From Flavobacterium sp. xlx-214 (lineage in GTDB: Bacteria; Bacteroidota; Bacteroidia; Flavobacteriales; Flavobacteriaceae), in contig NZ_CP059431.1 in NCBI RefSeq assembly GCF_013874595.1, forward strand, positions 1,178,001-1,242,000: a DNA stretch of 64,000 nt, read 5' to 3'. The notes beneath the pieces were generated by a model. That model had not been told where the DNA came from and searched no databases. It was given only the letters and a program-made list of their open reading frames with translations. Shown here piece after piece: positions 48,321 through 56,873 of the stretch. The position numbers and the translations under genes were made by a program. Position 1 is the stretch's first letter. Every line of letters starts with the position of its first letter.

Positions 48321-49685
48321 TTAAACGGTAGCATTTGTTAGTAAATGTTTCACTTTTTCAAAAGGCTCATTTACAAAATGATCTCTGTTTTTAATTTTTT
48401 CTGGGAAACGAACGTGGTATTCAAACTCATCTCTAAAGTGACGAATTGCAGCAGCAACTGGCCACGCAGCAGCATCACCTAAAGGACAAATAGTGTTACC
48501 TTCAATTTTTGCTTGAATGCTCCACAGTAAATCGATATCTTCTTCGGTACCTTGACCGTTTTCAATACGCCATAATATTTTTTCCATCCAACCTGTTCCT
48601 TCTCTACAAGGCGAACATTGTCCGCAACTTTCATGGTGATAGAAACGAGAGAAATTCCAAGTATTTCGAACGATACAAGCGGTATCGTTATACACAATAA
48701 AACCTCCTGAACCTAATGATGATCCGGTTGCAAAACCTCCATCAGCTAACGATTCGTAAGTCATTAAACGATCTTCGCCGTTTGCTGTTTTAAAGATTAA
48801 ATTATTTGGAAGAATAGGCACCGATGAACCTCCAGGAATTAATCCTTTTAATGGGCGATCATCAATCATTCCACCACAATATTCATCAGAATTCATGAAT
48901 TCATCAACAGTCATTCCCATTTCAATTTCATAAACACCTGGTTTCTTAACGTGTCCAGAAACCGAGAATAATTTTGTTCCGGTTGATCGTCCTAAACCAA
49001 TTTTAGAATAATCTTCACCTGAATTCATAATAATCCAAGGAATAGATGCGATAGATTCTACGTTATTTACAACAGTTGGGTTTTGCCATAAACCTTTTAC
49101 AGCAGGGAACGGTGGTTTGATACGTGGGTTTCCACGTTTGCCTTCTAACGACTCAATTAAAGCGGTTTCTTCACCACAAATGTAAGCACCACCACCACAG
49201 TGTACATGTAAATCTAAATCGTAACCCGAACCTTTAATGTTTTTACCTAACCACCCCGCAGCGTATGCTTCTTTAATGGCGCGTTCTAAGGTTTTGAAAA
49301 CCCACATGTATTCGCCACGAATGTAGATGTATGATAAATTGGCACCTAAAGCGAAAGATGACGCAATCATTCCTTCAATTAATAAGTGCGGTATGTATTC
49401 CATTAAATAACGGTCTTTAAACGTACCAGGCTCCGATTCATCGGCATTACAAACCAAATGACGTGGATTACCTGATTTTTTATCGATAAAGCTCCATTTT
49501 AAACCTACTGGGAAACCAGCACCACCACGACCACGTAAACCTGAAGTTTTTACTTCTTCGGTAATCGCATCCGGATCCATTTTTAAGGCTTTTTCTACTG
49601 AAGCATAACCACCATTTTCGCGATAAACATCGTATGTTTTGATACCCGGAATATGGATTTTTTCAAATAATATTTTTTGTCCCAT
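48321..49685 (-). CDS. nuoF: NADH-quinone oxidoreductase subunit F
   Basis: This subunit binds NADH and FMN and carries a 4Fe-4S cluster. Visible motifs are [16 protein letters not shown] (NADH/FMN), the [19 protein letters not shown] loop and the cluster ligands [14 protein letters not shown] with a distal TICPLGD cysteine. Length of 454 residues is normal. It lies 4 nt after nuoE. Confidence 0.97.
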   Translation of the reverse strand: MGQKILFEKIHIPGIKTYDVYRENGGYASVEKALKMDPDAITEEVKTSGLRGRGGAGFPVGLKWSFIDKKSGNPRHLVCNADESEPGTFKDRYLMEYIPHLLIEGMIASSFALGANLSYIYIRGEYMWVFKTLERAIKEAYAAGWLGKNIKGSGYDLDLHVHCGGGAYICGEETALIESLEGKRGNPRIKPPFPAVKGLWQNPTVVNNVESIASIPWIIMNSGEDYSKIGLGRSTGTKLFSVSGHVKKPGVYEIEMGMTVDEFMNSDEYCGGMIDDRPLKGLIPGGSSVPILPNNLIFKTANGEDRLMTYESLADGGFATGSSLGSGGFIVYNDTACIVRNTWNFSRFYHHESCGQCSPCREGTGWMEKILWRIENGQGTEEDIDLLWSIQAKIEGNTICPLGDAAAWPVAAAIRHFRDEFEYHVRFPEKIKNRDHFVNEPFEKVKHLLTNATV

Positions 49686-49689
49686 GGTA

Positions 49690-50229
49690 TTATTTATCGT
49701 GTAAGGTTATTTTTCCTTCTTTACAATCGTTAATCAATTGATCTACTTTTGCTGTTGTTAAATGTTCGTGGTAAAAATCGCCTAATTGTAACATGGGCGC
49801 GTAACCACAAGCACCTAAACATTGTACACCAACAACAGAAAATAGTCCGTCTTCGGTTACTTGTCCTGGTTTTACACCTAATTTTTCGCAGGTGTAATCC
49901 ATAACATCTTCAGCTTTATTAATCGCACAGCAAGATGTTACACAAAATTCTAACATATACTTACCAACTGGTTTTTGGTTAAACATGGTATAAAACGTAA
50001 CCACTTCGTAAACCTCAATAGGGGTAATGTTTAATAATTCTGCAGCTTTATTTTGTAATTCAACACTTAACCAATTGTTGTGCGCGTCTTGTAATTCGTG
50101 CAATACAGGTAAAAGTGCCGATTTTTGTTTTCCTTCTGGATAATGACTAATCAATTCCTGTATGCGTTGCATTAATTCAGGAGTGATGTTGATGTCTTGA
50201 TGATATATTTTGTTTTGTACTGTTTCCAT
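49690..50229 (-). CDS. nuoE: NADH-quinone oxidoreductase subunit E
   Basis: This thioredoxin-like 2Fe-2S subunit has four cluster cysteines in two groups (CVTSCCA and CLGACGYAP). The 179-residue protein partners NuoF in the NADH dehydrogenase module. It lies 3 nt after nuoD. Confidence 0.96.
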   Translation of the reverse strand: METVQNKIYHQDINITPELMQRIQELISHYPEGKQKSALLPVLHELQDAHNNWLSVELQNKAAELLNITPIEVYEVVTFYTMFNQKPVGKYMLEFCVTSCCAINKAEDVMDYTCEKLGVKPGQVTEDGLFSVVGVQCLGACGYAPMLQLGDFYHEHLTTAKVDQLINDCKEGKITLHDK

Positions 50230-50232
50230 AAA

Positions 50233-51468
50233 TTAGCAATCTAATTCTCCTGCAATAACGTTTAAACTTGAAAGGGTAATAATGGCGTCAGATAAACTGC
50301 GACCTTTTACAATTTCGTTATACGCTTGATAGTAAATAAAACAAGGTCTGCGGAAGTGTAGGCGATAAGGTACGCGGCTTCCGTTAGTAATTAAGTAGAA
50401 ACCTAATTCACCGTTACCACCTTCAACAGAATGATAAACCTCTGTGTTTGGAACAGGAATTTCACCCATAACAATTTTAAAGTGGTAAATTAAAGCTTCC
50501 ATATTGTTGTAAACTTCTTCTTTTGGAGGAAGATAATATTCAGGAACATCTGCGTGATAAGGACCTTCGGGCATTTTCTCTAAAGCTTGGCGAATAATTT
50601 TCATACTTTCCCAAACTTCTGCATTACGCACACAAAAACGATCGTAGCAATCGCCATTTTGCCCAACAGGAACATCAAATTCAAAATCTTCGTAAGAACA
50701 ATAAGGACTTGCAATACGAATGTCATAATCAACACCGGCAGCACGTAAATTTGGTCCTGTAAAACCATAGCTTACAGCTCGGTCTGCATCAATAGCACCA
50801 GCACCAATGGTACGGTCCATAAAAATACGGTTACGCGAAAGCATGTTTTCAAACTCAGTCCAAACAGCTGGGAATTCTGCTAAAAATTCATCAATTTTTC
50901 TCCAAGCCGTATCGCTCCATTCACGTTCAAAACCACCAATACGTCCCATGTTGGTTGTTAAACGTGCGCCACAAATTTCTTCGTAGATTTCGTAAATTTT
51001 TTCACGGTACTGCATCACGTAAAGAAAACCTGTTAAAGCACCAGTATCAACCCCCATAACCGAACTACAAATAATGTGATCGGCAATACGTGCTAATTCC
51101 ATAATAATAACGCGCATGTATTGTACACGCTTTGGAATTTCTATACCTAACATTTTTTCAACCGTCATCCACCAACCTGTATTGTTAATAGGCGATGAAC
51201 AATAGTTTAAGCGATCTGTTAATACGTTGATTTGGTAAAACGGACGGTTTTCTGCAATTTTTTCAAATGCACGGTGAATGTATCCTACAGTTCCTTCGCC
51301 ATCAATAATTTTCTCTCCATCCATTAATAAAATGTTCTGGAAAATACCGTGAGTTGCAGGGTGCGTAGGACCTAGATTTAATATAGATAATTCTACACCA
51401 TCTTTTTCTCTTGTTGCCTTGATTTGTTTTTCAAATCGTTTTTCGGGCACTAATAATAAATCTGACAT
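50233..51468 (-). CDS. nuoD: NADH-quinone oxidoreductase subunit D
   Basis: This 49-kDa-type subunit lines the quinone site. Motifs include LNLGPTHPATHGIF near the start and GGNGELGFYL later. I start at the ATG at 51468 (MSDLLLVPEK), 10 nt after the nuoC stop; the open frame above begins with TTG and overlaps nuoC. The length is 411 residues. NuoC and NuoD are separate proteins here, not fused as in E. coli. Confidence 0.96.
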   Translation of the reverse strand: MSDLLLVPEKRFEKQIKATREKDGVELSILNLGPTHPATHGIFQNILLMDGEKIIDGEGTVGYIHRAFEKIAENRPFYQINVLTDRLNYCSSPINNTGWWMTVEKMLGIEIPKRVQYMRVIIMELARIADHIICSSVMGVDTGALTGFLYVMQYREKIYEIYEEICGARLTTNMGRIGGFEREWSDTAWRKIDEFLAEFPAVWTEFENMLSRNRIFMDRTIGAGAIDADRAVSYGFTGPNLRAAGVDYDIRIASPYCSYEDFEFDVPVGQNGDCYDRFCVRNAEVWESMKIIRQALEKMPEGPYHADVPEYYLPPKEEVYNNMEALIYHFKIVMGEIPVPNTEVYHSVEGGNGELGFYLITNGSRVPYRLHFRRPCFIYYQAYNEIVKGRSLSDAIITLSSLNVIAGELDC

Positions 51469-51478
51469 AGTATTTGGT

Positions 51479-52000
51479 TTAGCAATTAGGACCAATTCTA
51501 CCAAAGAAACGGTCGTCTTTATCGGTTCTACCTTGATCTTCTAAAGGAAATTCTTTTCTAAGTGGAAAAGATTCCATTTCATCCATATTTAAGATACGTT
51601 TTAATTGCGGATGATTTTTGAAAATGATTCCGTAGAAATCATACGTTTCGCGCTCTTGCCAGTTAGCACCAGCGTAAAGCGGTGTAATGGTTTCTACTTC
51701 GGGATTTGAAGCAGGTAAGAATACTTTAACGCGAATTCTTATATTTTCGAACCAATTGTGTAAATGATACACTACACAAAATTGGCGGTCTTGATCGTAA
51801 TCAGGGTAATGAACACCACAAACATCGGTTAAGAAGTTGAAGTTCATGGAAGGATCTTCTTTTAAAAATTGAATGATTTCAAAAAGCGATTCTTTTTTTA
51901 CTTCAAAAGCCAACATATCGTGTAGGATATGAAAATTTTCAACCTTTGGTGTAAATTTCTGACTCAACGTTTGTTGAATGATTTCGTTTGTTAAGCTCAT
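51479..52000 (-). CDS. nuoC: NADH-quinone oxidoreductase subunit C
   Basis: This 30-kDa-type subunit of the hydrophilic arm has the signature WQERETYDFYGIIFKNHPQL, followed by LRKEFPLEDQGRTDKDDR. Length is 173 residues. It begins one base after nuoB. Confidence 0.96.
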   Translation of the reverse strand: MSLTNEIIQQTLSQKFTPKVENFHILHDMLAFEVKKESLFEIIQFLKEDPSMNFNFLTDVCGVHYPDYDQDRQFCVVYHLHNWFENIRIRVKVFLPASNPEVETITPLYAGANWQERETYDFYGIIFKNHPQLKRILNMDEMESFPLRKEFPLEDQGRTDKDDRFFGRIGPNC

Positions 52001-52001
52001 T

Positions 52002-52553
52002 TTATTTGATGTTGTATGAGTTTAATAAATCTTTATATTCATCGCTACTTCTACGGCGAACCGATTCGTTTTTCACGATGTTTTGCAATTCTAAAATTCC
52101 ATCTAAAATTTGTTCAGGTCTTGGCGGGCATCCCGGAACGTAAACATCCACAGGAATTACTTTATCAATACCTTGTAAAACAGAATAAGTGTCAAAAACA
52201 CCACCTGTACTAGCACAAGCACCAACCGCAATAACCCATTTAGGCTCTGCCATTTGTTCATATACTTGGCGTAAAATAGGCGCCATTTTTTTAGCAATGG
52301 TGCCCATAACCAATAGCATATCGGCTTGGCGAGGAGAGAAACTCATACGCTCAGAACCAAATCTACCAATATCGTACGTTGCAGCCATAGTTGCCATATA
52401 CTCAATTCCACAACAAGAGGTCGCAAAAGGCAATGGCCACATAGAATTAGCGCGAGCTAAACCTACCACTTCACTTAATTTTGTTGCAAAAAATCCTTCG
52501 CCAGAAAAACCATCTGGTGCAGGAACTTGTTTTATGTTTGATGAATTACTCAT
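52002..52553 (-). CDS. nuoB: NADH-quinone oxidoreductase subunit B
   Basis: This subunit holds cluster N2, the last cluster before quinone. The adjacent cysteines are in [11 protein letters not shown], with the others in [10 protein letters not shown] and VPGCPPRPE. Length is 183 residues. It lies 9 nt after nuoA. Confidence 0.97.
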   Translation of the reverse strand: MSNSSNIKQVPAPDGFSGEGFFATKLSEVVGLARANSMWPLPFATSCCGIEYMATMAATYDIGRFGSERMSFSPRQADMLLVMGTIAKKMAPILRQVYEQMAEPKWVIAVGACASTGGVFDTYSVLQGIDKVIPVDVYVPGCPPRPEQILDGILELQNIVKNESVRRRSSDEYKDLLNSYNIK

Positions 52554-52562
52554 AGTTACTTT

Positions 52563-52928
52563 TTATTCAAATTCTAACCCTTTTTTCTTGAACTCGTATA
52601 ATAAACCTACGATTAACAAGAACATAAAAATGCCCATTTTTGCTAAACCTTCCCATCCAAGTTCTAAGAAATTTACAGCCCAAGGATACATGAAAATTAC
52701 TTCAACATCAAATAAAACAAATAAAATAGCTACCAAAAAGTAACGTACATTAAAGGGAACACGGGCGTTACCAAAAGATTCGATACCACATTCAAAGTTG
52801 ATGTCTTTATTTTTAGAGGCTTTTTTAGGACCTAAAAATCCCGAAACTAAAATAGTTACAAATACAAAACCAGCTGCAAGCCCAAGCTGCATAAGGATTG
52901 GGACTAAATCTAATTGGGTAGATTGCAT
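52563..52928 (-). CDS. nuoA: NADH-quinone oxidoreductase subunit A
   Basis: This three-helix membrane subunit has the conserved loop YECG-like segment (FECGIESFGNARVPFNVRYF) and the acidic DVEVIFMYPWA helix. The 121-residue protein starts at the ATG at 52928; the ATG at 52961 is rejected because it overlaps the promoter -7 box. It is the first gene of a 14-gene operon in the order A, B, C, D, E, F, G, H, I, J, K, L, M, N. Confidence 0.96.
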   Translation of the reverse strand: MQSTQLDLVPILMQLGLAAGFVFVTILVSGFLGPKKASKNKDINFECGIESFGNARVPFNVRYFLVAILFVLFDVEVIFMYPWAVNFLELGWEGLAKMGIFMFLLIVGLLYEFKKKGLEFE

Positions 52929-52958
52929 GTTTATAATTTTATAAAATAAATGAATTTT

Positions 52959-52966
52959 CAAATATA
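52959..52966 (-). promoter_or_regulatory. -7 promoter element of the nuo operon
   Basis: TATATTTG on the minus strand matches TAnnTTTG, 31 nt upstream of the nuoA start. A -33 TTG is not obvious; the region upstream is an A/T run. Confidence 0.55.
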
Positions 52967-53128
52967 GAATTTTACAAGCGGATTAAAAAAGTTATCGTTT
53001 TAATTCTTACGGCTTAACGGGTTTTAAACTTTAATTTATAATGATTTTAAATAGAAAGAACACTTGCGTTTAATACCAAGCTATGCACTTTTTAAAAACA
53101 AATAACGAATTTGATAATGAAGCAATAA
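52967..53128. other. Intergenic region with no recognised gene
   Basis: With the terminator and trailing sequence up to 53323, this forms a gap of about 360 bases between the nuo promoter and the small membrane ORF. Apart from the hairpin at 53129-53166 I see no gene, repeat or RNA in it. Confidence 0.5.
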
Positions 53129-53166
53129 CAAAAAATCCATCTTTATATCAGATGGATTTTTTTGTT
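53129..53166 (-). terminator. Terminator downstream of the lipoprotein/small ORF pair
   Basis: AAAATCCATCT and AGATGGATTTT pair around a 7-nt loop with a T-run on both sides. The nearest upstream transcript is the minus-strand pair ending at 53324, about 160 nt away. Confidence 0.65.
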
Positions 53167-53323
53167 TTTAAGTTGAGCCAATACCTACTTGATGAACTGG
53201 TAAAGCATGTGATTTAAGTTATATACAAGTGTAATGCTTGCATTAATATGCGAGATATTATTTGTAAGCAAAGAAATTTTAACAATCTAATTAAAATGTA
53301 TTACACTAAATTTTAAAAGATTA

Positions 53324-53485
53324 TTATTTTAGATAATAGTTCTTAATATTTTTTATTATGATCACTATTAATAACATCAAAGTAAAATACCCAAATACAT
53401 TTTTTAACACTATAAGGTTAGTGAAAAAAGTTATTATTAGGAATAATACTAAACTAATTAACATTAATAATCTTATCTTTTTCAT
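53324..53485 (-). CDS. 53-residue hydrophobic membrane ORF
   Basis: This short frame reads MKKIRLLMLISLVLFLIITF, then about 33 more residues ending KNIKNYYLK. It has two predicted membrane segments (about 5-25 and 29-46) and basic ends. It begins 15 nt after the stop of the upstream lipoprotein gene, with AAGGA just before its ATG. Position, start context and membrane character argue for a real gene, but it is short and has no recognised family. It could be a partner or immunity-like protein of the lipoprotein; that is inference. Confidence 0.5.
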   Translation of the reverse strand: MKKIRLLMLISLVLFLIITFFTNLIVLKNVFGYFTLMLLIVIIIKNIKNYYLK

Positions 53486-53500
53486 TTCCTTATATAAATA

Positions 53501-54268
53501 TTATGGGCAACAGAATGATTGAACAGCAGTAAAATATAATCCGTCTAATTTACTATTAACTTCAACTCCTCCTAAAGATCTACATCCAACTAAATCTCCT
53601 TCATTTGCATTCTGAATAGTTGCAAAATGTAAATCAGATTTAGCTGATCCACTTGTCCAACCTATACCTGTAATTGTTTTAGTATTCCACCATGGACAAG
53701 GTACTGTAGAACTTGATGATTGATTTGAATAGTTTTTTATATGTTCTTGATATGTTATTAATGAATCTTTAGATAATTCGTCATATACAATACCCAAGAT
53801 GATAAAATCAAAATCTTTTAGAATTTCGTCTTTATTTTCAACCTCAATTACATTGTTATTTTTGTAAAATATATACTCTGATTTAACTTTTTGAATTGAA
53901 TAATTATTTAGAGATAATTTATTATTACTTATCTTAAAGTTATAATTAGCTAAGTTAAAACTTTGTGTACTAAAACCAAAATTCTTTTCAGTTTCAAATG
54001 TAAATATAAAACCATTATCAATTTCTTCTTTTATTTTTACATCTAAAACCCCATTTTGAATTAAATATGTTCCAAAAGCTTTTTTTGTAAGATTTGAATA
54101 TATAGTTGTTAAATTCTCATCTAAAGCTTCTTTAGCAGCTATAGTGGATTGTTCTGTTGTGGTATTGTTACTTGTTGTAGCTTCATTATCATTGCTACAA
54201 GCATACAAACCCACTGATAAAATAGTTGCTCCTAAGATTCCTAATGTTAAATTTTTAATTTTCTTCAT
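53501..54268 (-). CDS. Lipoprotein A with shared N-terminal module and cysteine-rich tail
   Basis: The 255-residue protein has a lipoprotein signal ending LSVGLYAC with C24. Its first 60 residues resemble those of the lipoprotein at 57299-58489 (same C24, same LGILGATILS-type core, then AAKEA and a YSNL motif). Beyond that the two are unrelated. The C-terminal part holds VPCPWWNTKTITGIGWTSG, a GCRSLGG segment and a final FCCP, so disulfides are likely. Function unknown. It is preceded by a conserved structured leader and followed by a small membrane ORF. Confidence 0.72.
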   Translation of the reverse strand: MKKIKNLTLGILGATILSVGLYACSNDNEATTSNNTTTEQSTIAAKEALDENLTTIYSNLTKKAFGTYLIQNGVLDVKIKEEIDNGFIFTFETEKNFGFSTQSFNLANYNFKISNNKLSLNNYSIQKVKSEYIFYKNNNVIEVENKDEILKDFDFIILGIVYDELSKDSLITYQEHIKNYSNQSSSSTVPCPWWNTKTITGIGWTSGSAKSDLHFATIQNANEGDLVGCRSLGGVEVNSKLDGLYFTAVQSFCCP

Positions 54269-54410
54269 TTGTTAAAGTAGTTATGCAGTTTGTTTTTATT
54301 GTTTATAAACTGCGGTTAAAAAAATAAGTTTACAGGTACCCCGCTGTAATCGGATTCTTAATTTGTTTGTTAACTGGTATTCGCGCCTACCAGCCTCCGA
54401 AACACATAGG
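54269..54410 (-). ncRNA. Structured 5' leader, copy A
   Basis: This segment of about 142 nt upstream of lipoprotein A closely matches 58490-58632. Three hairpins can be drawn on the minus strand: CTGGTA/TACCAG around GGCGCGAA, TTACAG/CTGTAA, and GCAGTTT/AAACTGC. In copy B the first is CCGGTA/TACCGG, a compensatory change. The conserved 5' edge TTTCGGAGGC follows a TATGTG that may be the promoter -7 region. I cannot match it to a known riboswitch. Confidence 0.65.
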
Positions 54411-54489
54411 TTATTTAATTTTGGTTATTCTTGTCTTTATTCTTGATATACTTATAGAAATTGCGCCTTAGTCTGTTTAAACAGATGTA

Positions 54490-54536
54490 TAATTTGTAAA
54501 GCATATTGTACTTACATCTGTAAGTAGACAGCTAAC
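54490..54536. other. Further short inverted repeats before the 23-bp array
   Basis: TACTTAC pairs with GTAAGTA around ATCT at 54509-54526, and TCTGTTTAAACAGA nearby (54472-54485) is a perfect palindrome. They may be decayed or boundary units of the adjacent array. Confidence 0.4.
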
Positions 54537-54537
54537 T

Positions 54538-54652
54538 CAAAGAGGCTTTGTACGCCCAGTCAAAGTATTGTTGACCGCGTTATCAAAGCCCCTTTGTCTG
54601 TACTATCAAAGGTCTTTTGATTGTATAGTCAAAGGGGTTTTGACTGCAACAT
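54538..54652. repeat. Non-coding tandem array, five units of exactly 23 bp
   Basis: The pentamer CAAAG starts at 54538, 54561, 54584, 54607 and 54630, an exact 23-bp step. Each unit is a short inverted repeat, such as ATCAAAGGTCTTTTGAT and AGTCAAAGGGGTTTTGACT; the part between is variable. It ends 9 nt before the stop of the HU-like gene on the minus strand. The period is not a multiple of three. Confidence 0.8.
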
Positions 54653-54660
54653 AAGAGTAC

Positions 54661-55401
54661 CTATTGAATACCTATTACGGTTAATGGTTTATCAAAAGTT
54701 GCAGTACGTGGTTCTTTTAGCAAAGTGCCTACGGTATATTGAGTTACCACTTCTATGGTGTACATACCTGCTTCTAAATCAGGGGTTATCACAATTAATT
54801 CTGATGGGTTGTTTACCACTATATCTGTTGCATCAACTGCGGTACGCATGCCTGTATCGGTATTGGTAAAATAAATACCTACCGCAGGGTTATCGCCCAC
54901 TACTTTTATTTTGCTACCTGCTATTTTAAGGTTACGGTTGGGTGTAAGCAAATCGTTTACGGTACCGCTTTTTACATCTTTCACCTGTAAAATGGCAGCA
55001 CCAGCTTCGGCTACACCTAAAATAGCAATTTCGATGGTAGCAATTTGGCTTCGTAATTTTTCGCCTTGGTTAAACTGAAACAGTATGTTGTGTTTTTGTG
55101 GGTTAAAGGTTTCGGTAGGGCTGTCAAAAACGCCTCTAATTTGAGTACTTGCAGTAAAATACCCTGTGTTTACCGAGAAACCATCGCACAGTTGGTACCC
55201 CATTTCTTTTAAAAACAATTCGGTAGCGTGTTCCATAGCGGCTGCCGAAACATCGGCACCACCACGGGTTACTGCTGCTTCGCAAATTTGTTTTACATTT
55301 AATGAACGTTCGCTTACCGTACGTGCAATAAAATCGTTGGGGTTGTCTTTGGTTAAAACGTTGTCGTATAAATACGCCTTAATTTTGTGTAATACTGCCA
55401 T
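54661..55401 (-). CDS. HU-like DNA-binding protein with DUF4469 domain
   Basis: The 246-residue protein has an N-terminal HU-type domain (about 1-125, beginning MAVLHKIKAYLYDNVLTKDN) and a C-terminal DUF4469/Ig-like domain (about 150-246, with NRNLKIAGSKIKVVGDNPAV and VVNNPSELIVITPDLEAGMY). I recognise this architecture from Bacteroidota, where the exact role is unknown. There is no signal peptide. The 23-bp array lies just beyond its 3' end, and a tiny membrane ORF lies upstream. Confidence 0.8.
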   Translation of the reverse strand: MAVLHKIKAYLYDNVLTKDNPNDFIARTVSERSLNVKQICEAAVTRGGADVSAAAMEHATELFLKEMGYQLCDGFSVNTGYFTASTQIRGVFDSPTETFNPQKHNILFQFNQGEKLRSQIATIEIAILGVAEAGAAILQVKDVKSGTVNDLLTPNRNLKIAGSKIKVVGDNPAVGIYFTNTDTGMRTAVDATDIVVNNPSELIVITPDLEAGMYTIEVVTQYTVGTLLKEPRTATFDKPLTVIGIQ

Positions 55402-55432
55402 AATATTGTTTTTAAGTTAATAGTATTGTTAG

Positions 55433-55462
55433 CCACAGATGCACCGCTTGATGCATCTGTGG
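55433..55462 (-). other. Perfect hairpin upstream of the HU-like gene
   Basis: CCACAGATGCA and TGCATCTGTGG form an 11-bp perfect stem around an 8-nt loop, 32 nt before the gene start. No T-run follows on the minus strand. It would lie in the 5' leader if transcription starts upstream, so it may be a regulatory RNA structure or a protein-binding palindrome. Confidence 0.5.
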
Positions 55463-55626
55463 TATGTTGGTTGTTAAATAGAATGTGTATTGCTGTTGAA
55501 AGAACATGAAGATTTGATGTTTAAAACAACATAGCGTTTTAACATCTTATAGTTGCTGGCCTAAGCCAGTACATGATAAAGTTTGTTTAGAATAAACCAA
55601 GTATCTGATAAAAAGGATTATTTTCT

Positions 55627-55707
55627 TTAAAGTGCTAATCCTAATACAATTAAAATGATACCTGAAATAACTAATGTATGGGGTAGGTATTTTTTTAGTA
55701 GTTGCAT
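55627..55707 (-). CDS. 26-residue hydrophobic ORF
   Basis: The frame encodes MQLLKKYLPHTLVISGIILI plus VLGLAL, one membrane segment with a basic N-terminus. It lies about 226 nt upstream of the HU-like gene on the same strand. Very small hydrophobic proteins next to HU-like genes (the so-called smalltalk family) are known from Bacteroides, and this could be an analogue, but sequence similarity is not evident to me. The evidence is limited to its composition and context. Confidence 0.35.
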   Translation of the reverse strand: MQLLKKYLPHTLVISGIILIVLGLAL

Positions 55708-55841
55708 TGTTTAAAATTGTCTAGTAGTGCAAGTATTTTTGCTGAGCCTAACCAAATACCTTGCTTATTTTATTAAATAAACAACCTAAGTTAAACACAA
55801 GCGTGACATTTGGGGTTAAAATATCTTTTTTAGTTTAAACT
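55708..55841. other. Rest of the 55402-55841 gap
   Basis: Beyond the hairpin at 55433, the small ORF and a short stem GCTGGC/GCCAG near 55556-55571, I see no gene in this gap. The sequence is AT-rich and would contain the promoter of the small ORF and the 3' end of the T9SS gene transcript. Confidence 0.4.
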
Positions 55842-56819
55842 TTATTGTTTTATAAATTTATAGGTTGACTGATCTATTTGTAAAATGTATACAGCTGTTG
55901 CTATTGTTGATACATCAATGCTGTTATCTTCAGCACTTAATGTTCCTTTTTTTACTAATGATCCCTTTAAATCATAAATAGCATATTCTTTAGCTTGATT
56001 TAAATTTTCCAATATTAAGTAATTTGTTGTTGGGTTAGGGTATACTTTAACAGTATCAAACAAATTTTCGCCAATACTGGCACTTGTAACGGGTGTAAAA
56101 CGGTAAACGGTATTGCTGTTAGGGTAGCCTTCAAAACCATAATTAGTAAGGGTTACTTGGCTTTCATCTGTGTATTCTCCTAATAATGGGGTTTGCGGGT
56201 TATCATATAACATACAAACAAACTGACCTGATGATGGTTCGCCACCAAAACCAAAATTGGTAATAGGCTCTTCATTAGGATAATTGTACGTACTTAAATT
56301 ATGATTGCCAATATGGTATTCTATTACGTTGGTGCCTTCGTACAACCATATTTGTAGATTTAAATAGTACGTATTTGCAAAATAAAAGTATCTTTCAGTA
56401 GCTGAGCCTACATTTTTAAATTGCATTTTAAAAATACGACTGCCTGTTGTGCCTTCTACTTTGTAACCAATAGGCGAAACAGAAGTGGTTGCAGTTGCAG
56501 CACTTTTATCGGCAATACCAATGCCTGTTCCATAAAGTTCAACTTCGCTGGTACTCATACTAAGTAAAGAAATATTGGCTCCGTCAAAAGTGATGAACTT
56601 ATAATTAACACCGTTTATTTTAAAGTTAAAAGGCAAGGTGTAGTCCCAGTACATGGCATTATTTACGTTGTGTTTTTGCCATGGTAGGTTATTGTTAATG
56701 CTTATTGGGTTTACTACATCGGTATAGGTAGCGGTTAACTTATTAAAAGTGTAAAAGGGCTGAGCATTTGTTAACATACTAACAAATAAGGTAATTATTA
56801 AGGTAATTTTTGTTTTCAT
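55842..56819 (-). CDS. Secreted protein with type IX secretion sorting domain
   Basis: The 325-residue protein has a signal peptide (MKTKITLIITLFVSMLTNAQ) and a C-terminal T9SS type A sorting domain from about residue 255 (VKVYPNPTTNYLILENL, AIYDLKGSLVKKG, AVYILQIDQ). The middle part is beta-rich with no recognised catalytic motif; it contains two glycine-rich segments (NFGFGGEPSSGQF). It should be exported through T9SS and attached to the cell surface or released. It lies 54 nt downstream of the small lipoprotein gene, with a hairpin between. Confidence 0.85.
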   Translation of the reverse strand: MKTKITLIITLFVSMLTNAQPFYTFNKLTATYTDVVNPISINNNLPWQKHNVNNAMYWDYTLPFNFKINGVNYKFITFDGANISLLSMSTSEVELYGTGIGIADKSAATATTSVSPIGYKVEGTTGSRIFKMQFKNVGSATERYFYFANTYYLNLQIWLYEGTNVIEYHIGNHNLSTYNYPNEEPITNFGFGGEPSSGQFVCMLYDNPQTPLLGEYTDESQVTLTNYGFEGYPNSNTVYRFTPVTSASIGENLFDTVKVYPNPTTNYLILENLNQAKEYAIYDLKGSLVKKGTLSAEDNSIDVSTIATAVYILQIDQSTYKFIKQ

Positions 56820-56832
56820 AATTTTTAAAGTT

Positions 56833-56862
56833 TAAAAGAGCATTTGTAATAAATGCTCTTTA
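56833..56862 (-). terminator. Hairpin between the small lipoprotein and T9SS genes
   Basis: AAAGAGCATTT and AAATGCTCTTT form an 11-bp stem around 5 nt, followed by four T. It lies 12 nt after the small lipoprotein stop and 14 nt before the T9SS gene, so it may act as an attenuator. Confidence 0.65.
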
Positions 56863-56873
56863 GGTTGTTAATT

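Noticed and set aside
52929..52961. Upstream start of nuoA at 52961
   Set aside because: The start codon coincides with the TATATTTG promoter element at 52959-52966.
54269..54410. c-di-GMP (GEMM) riboswitch, from the GGTAG...TACC hairpin
   Set aside because: Only a single short hairpin looks alike; the other conserved parts of that riboswitch are missing.
54538..54652. CRISPR array or repeat-protein coding at the 23-bp units
   Set aside because: There are no spacers, the period is not a multiple of three and no frame is open through it.
55465..55561. Short minus-strand frames of 23 and 31 codons upstream of the HU-like gene
   Set aside because: They overlap the perfect hairpin or each other and have no hydrophobic or other recognisable pattern.
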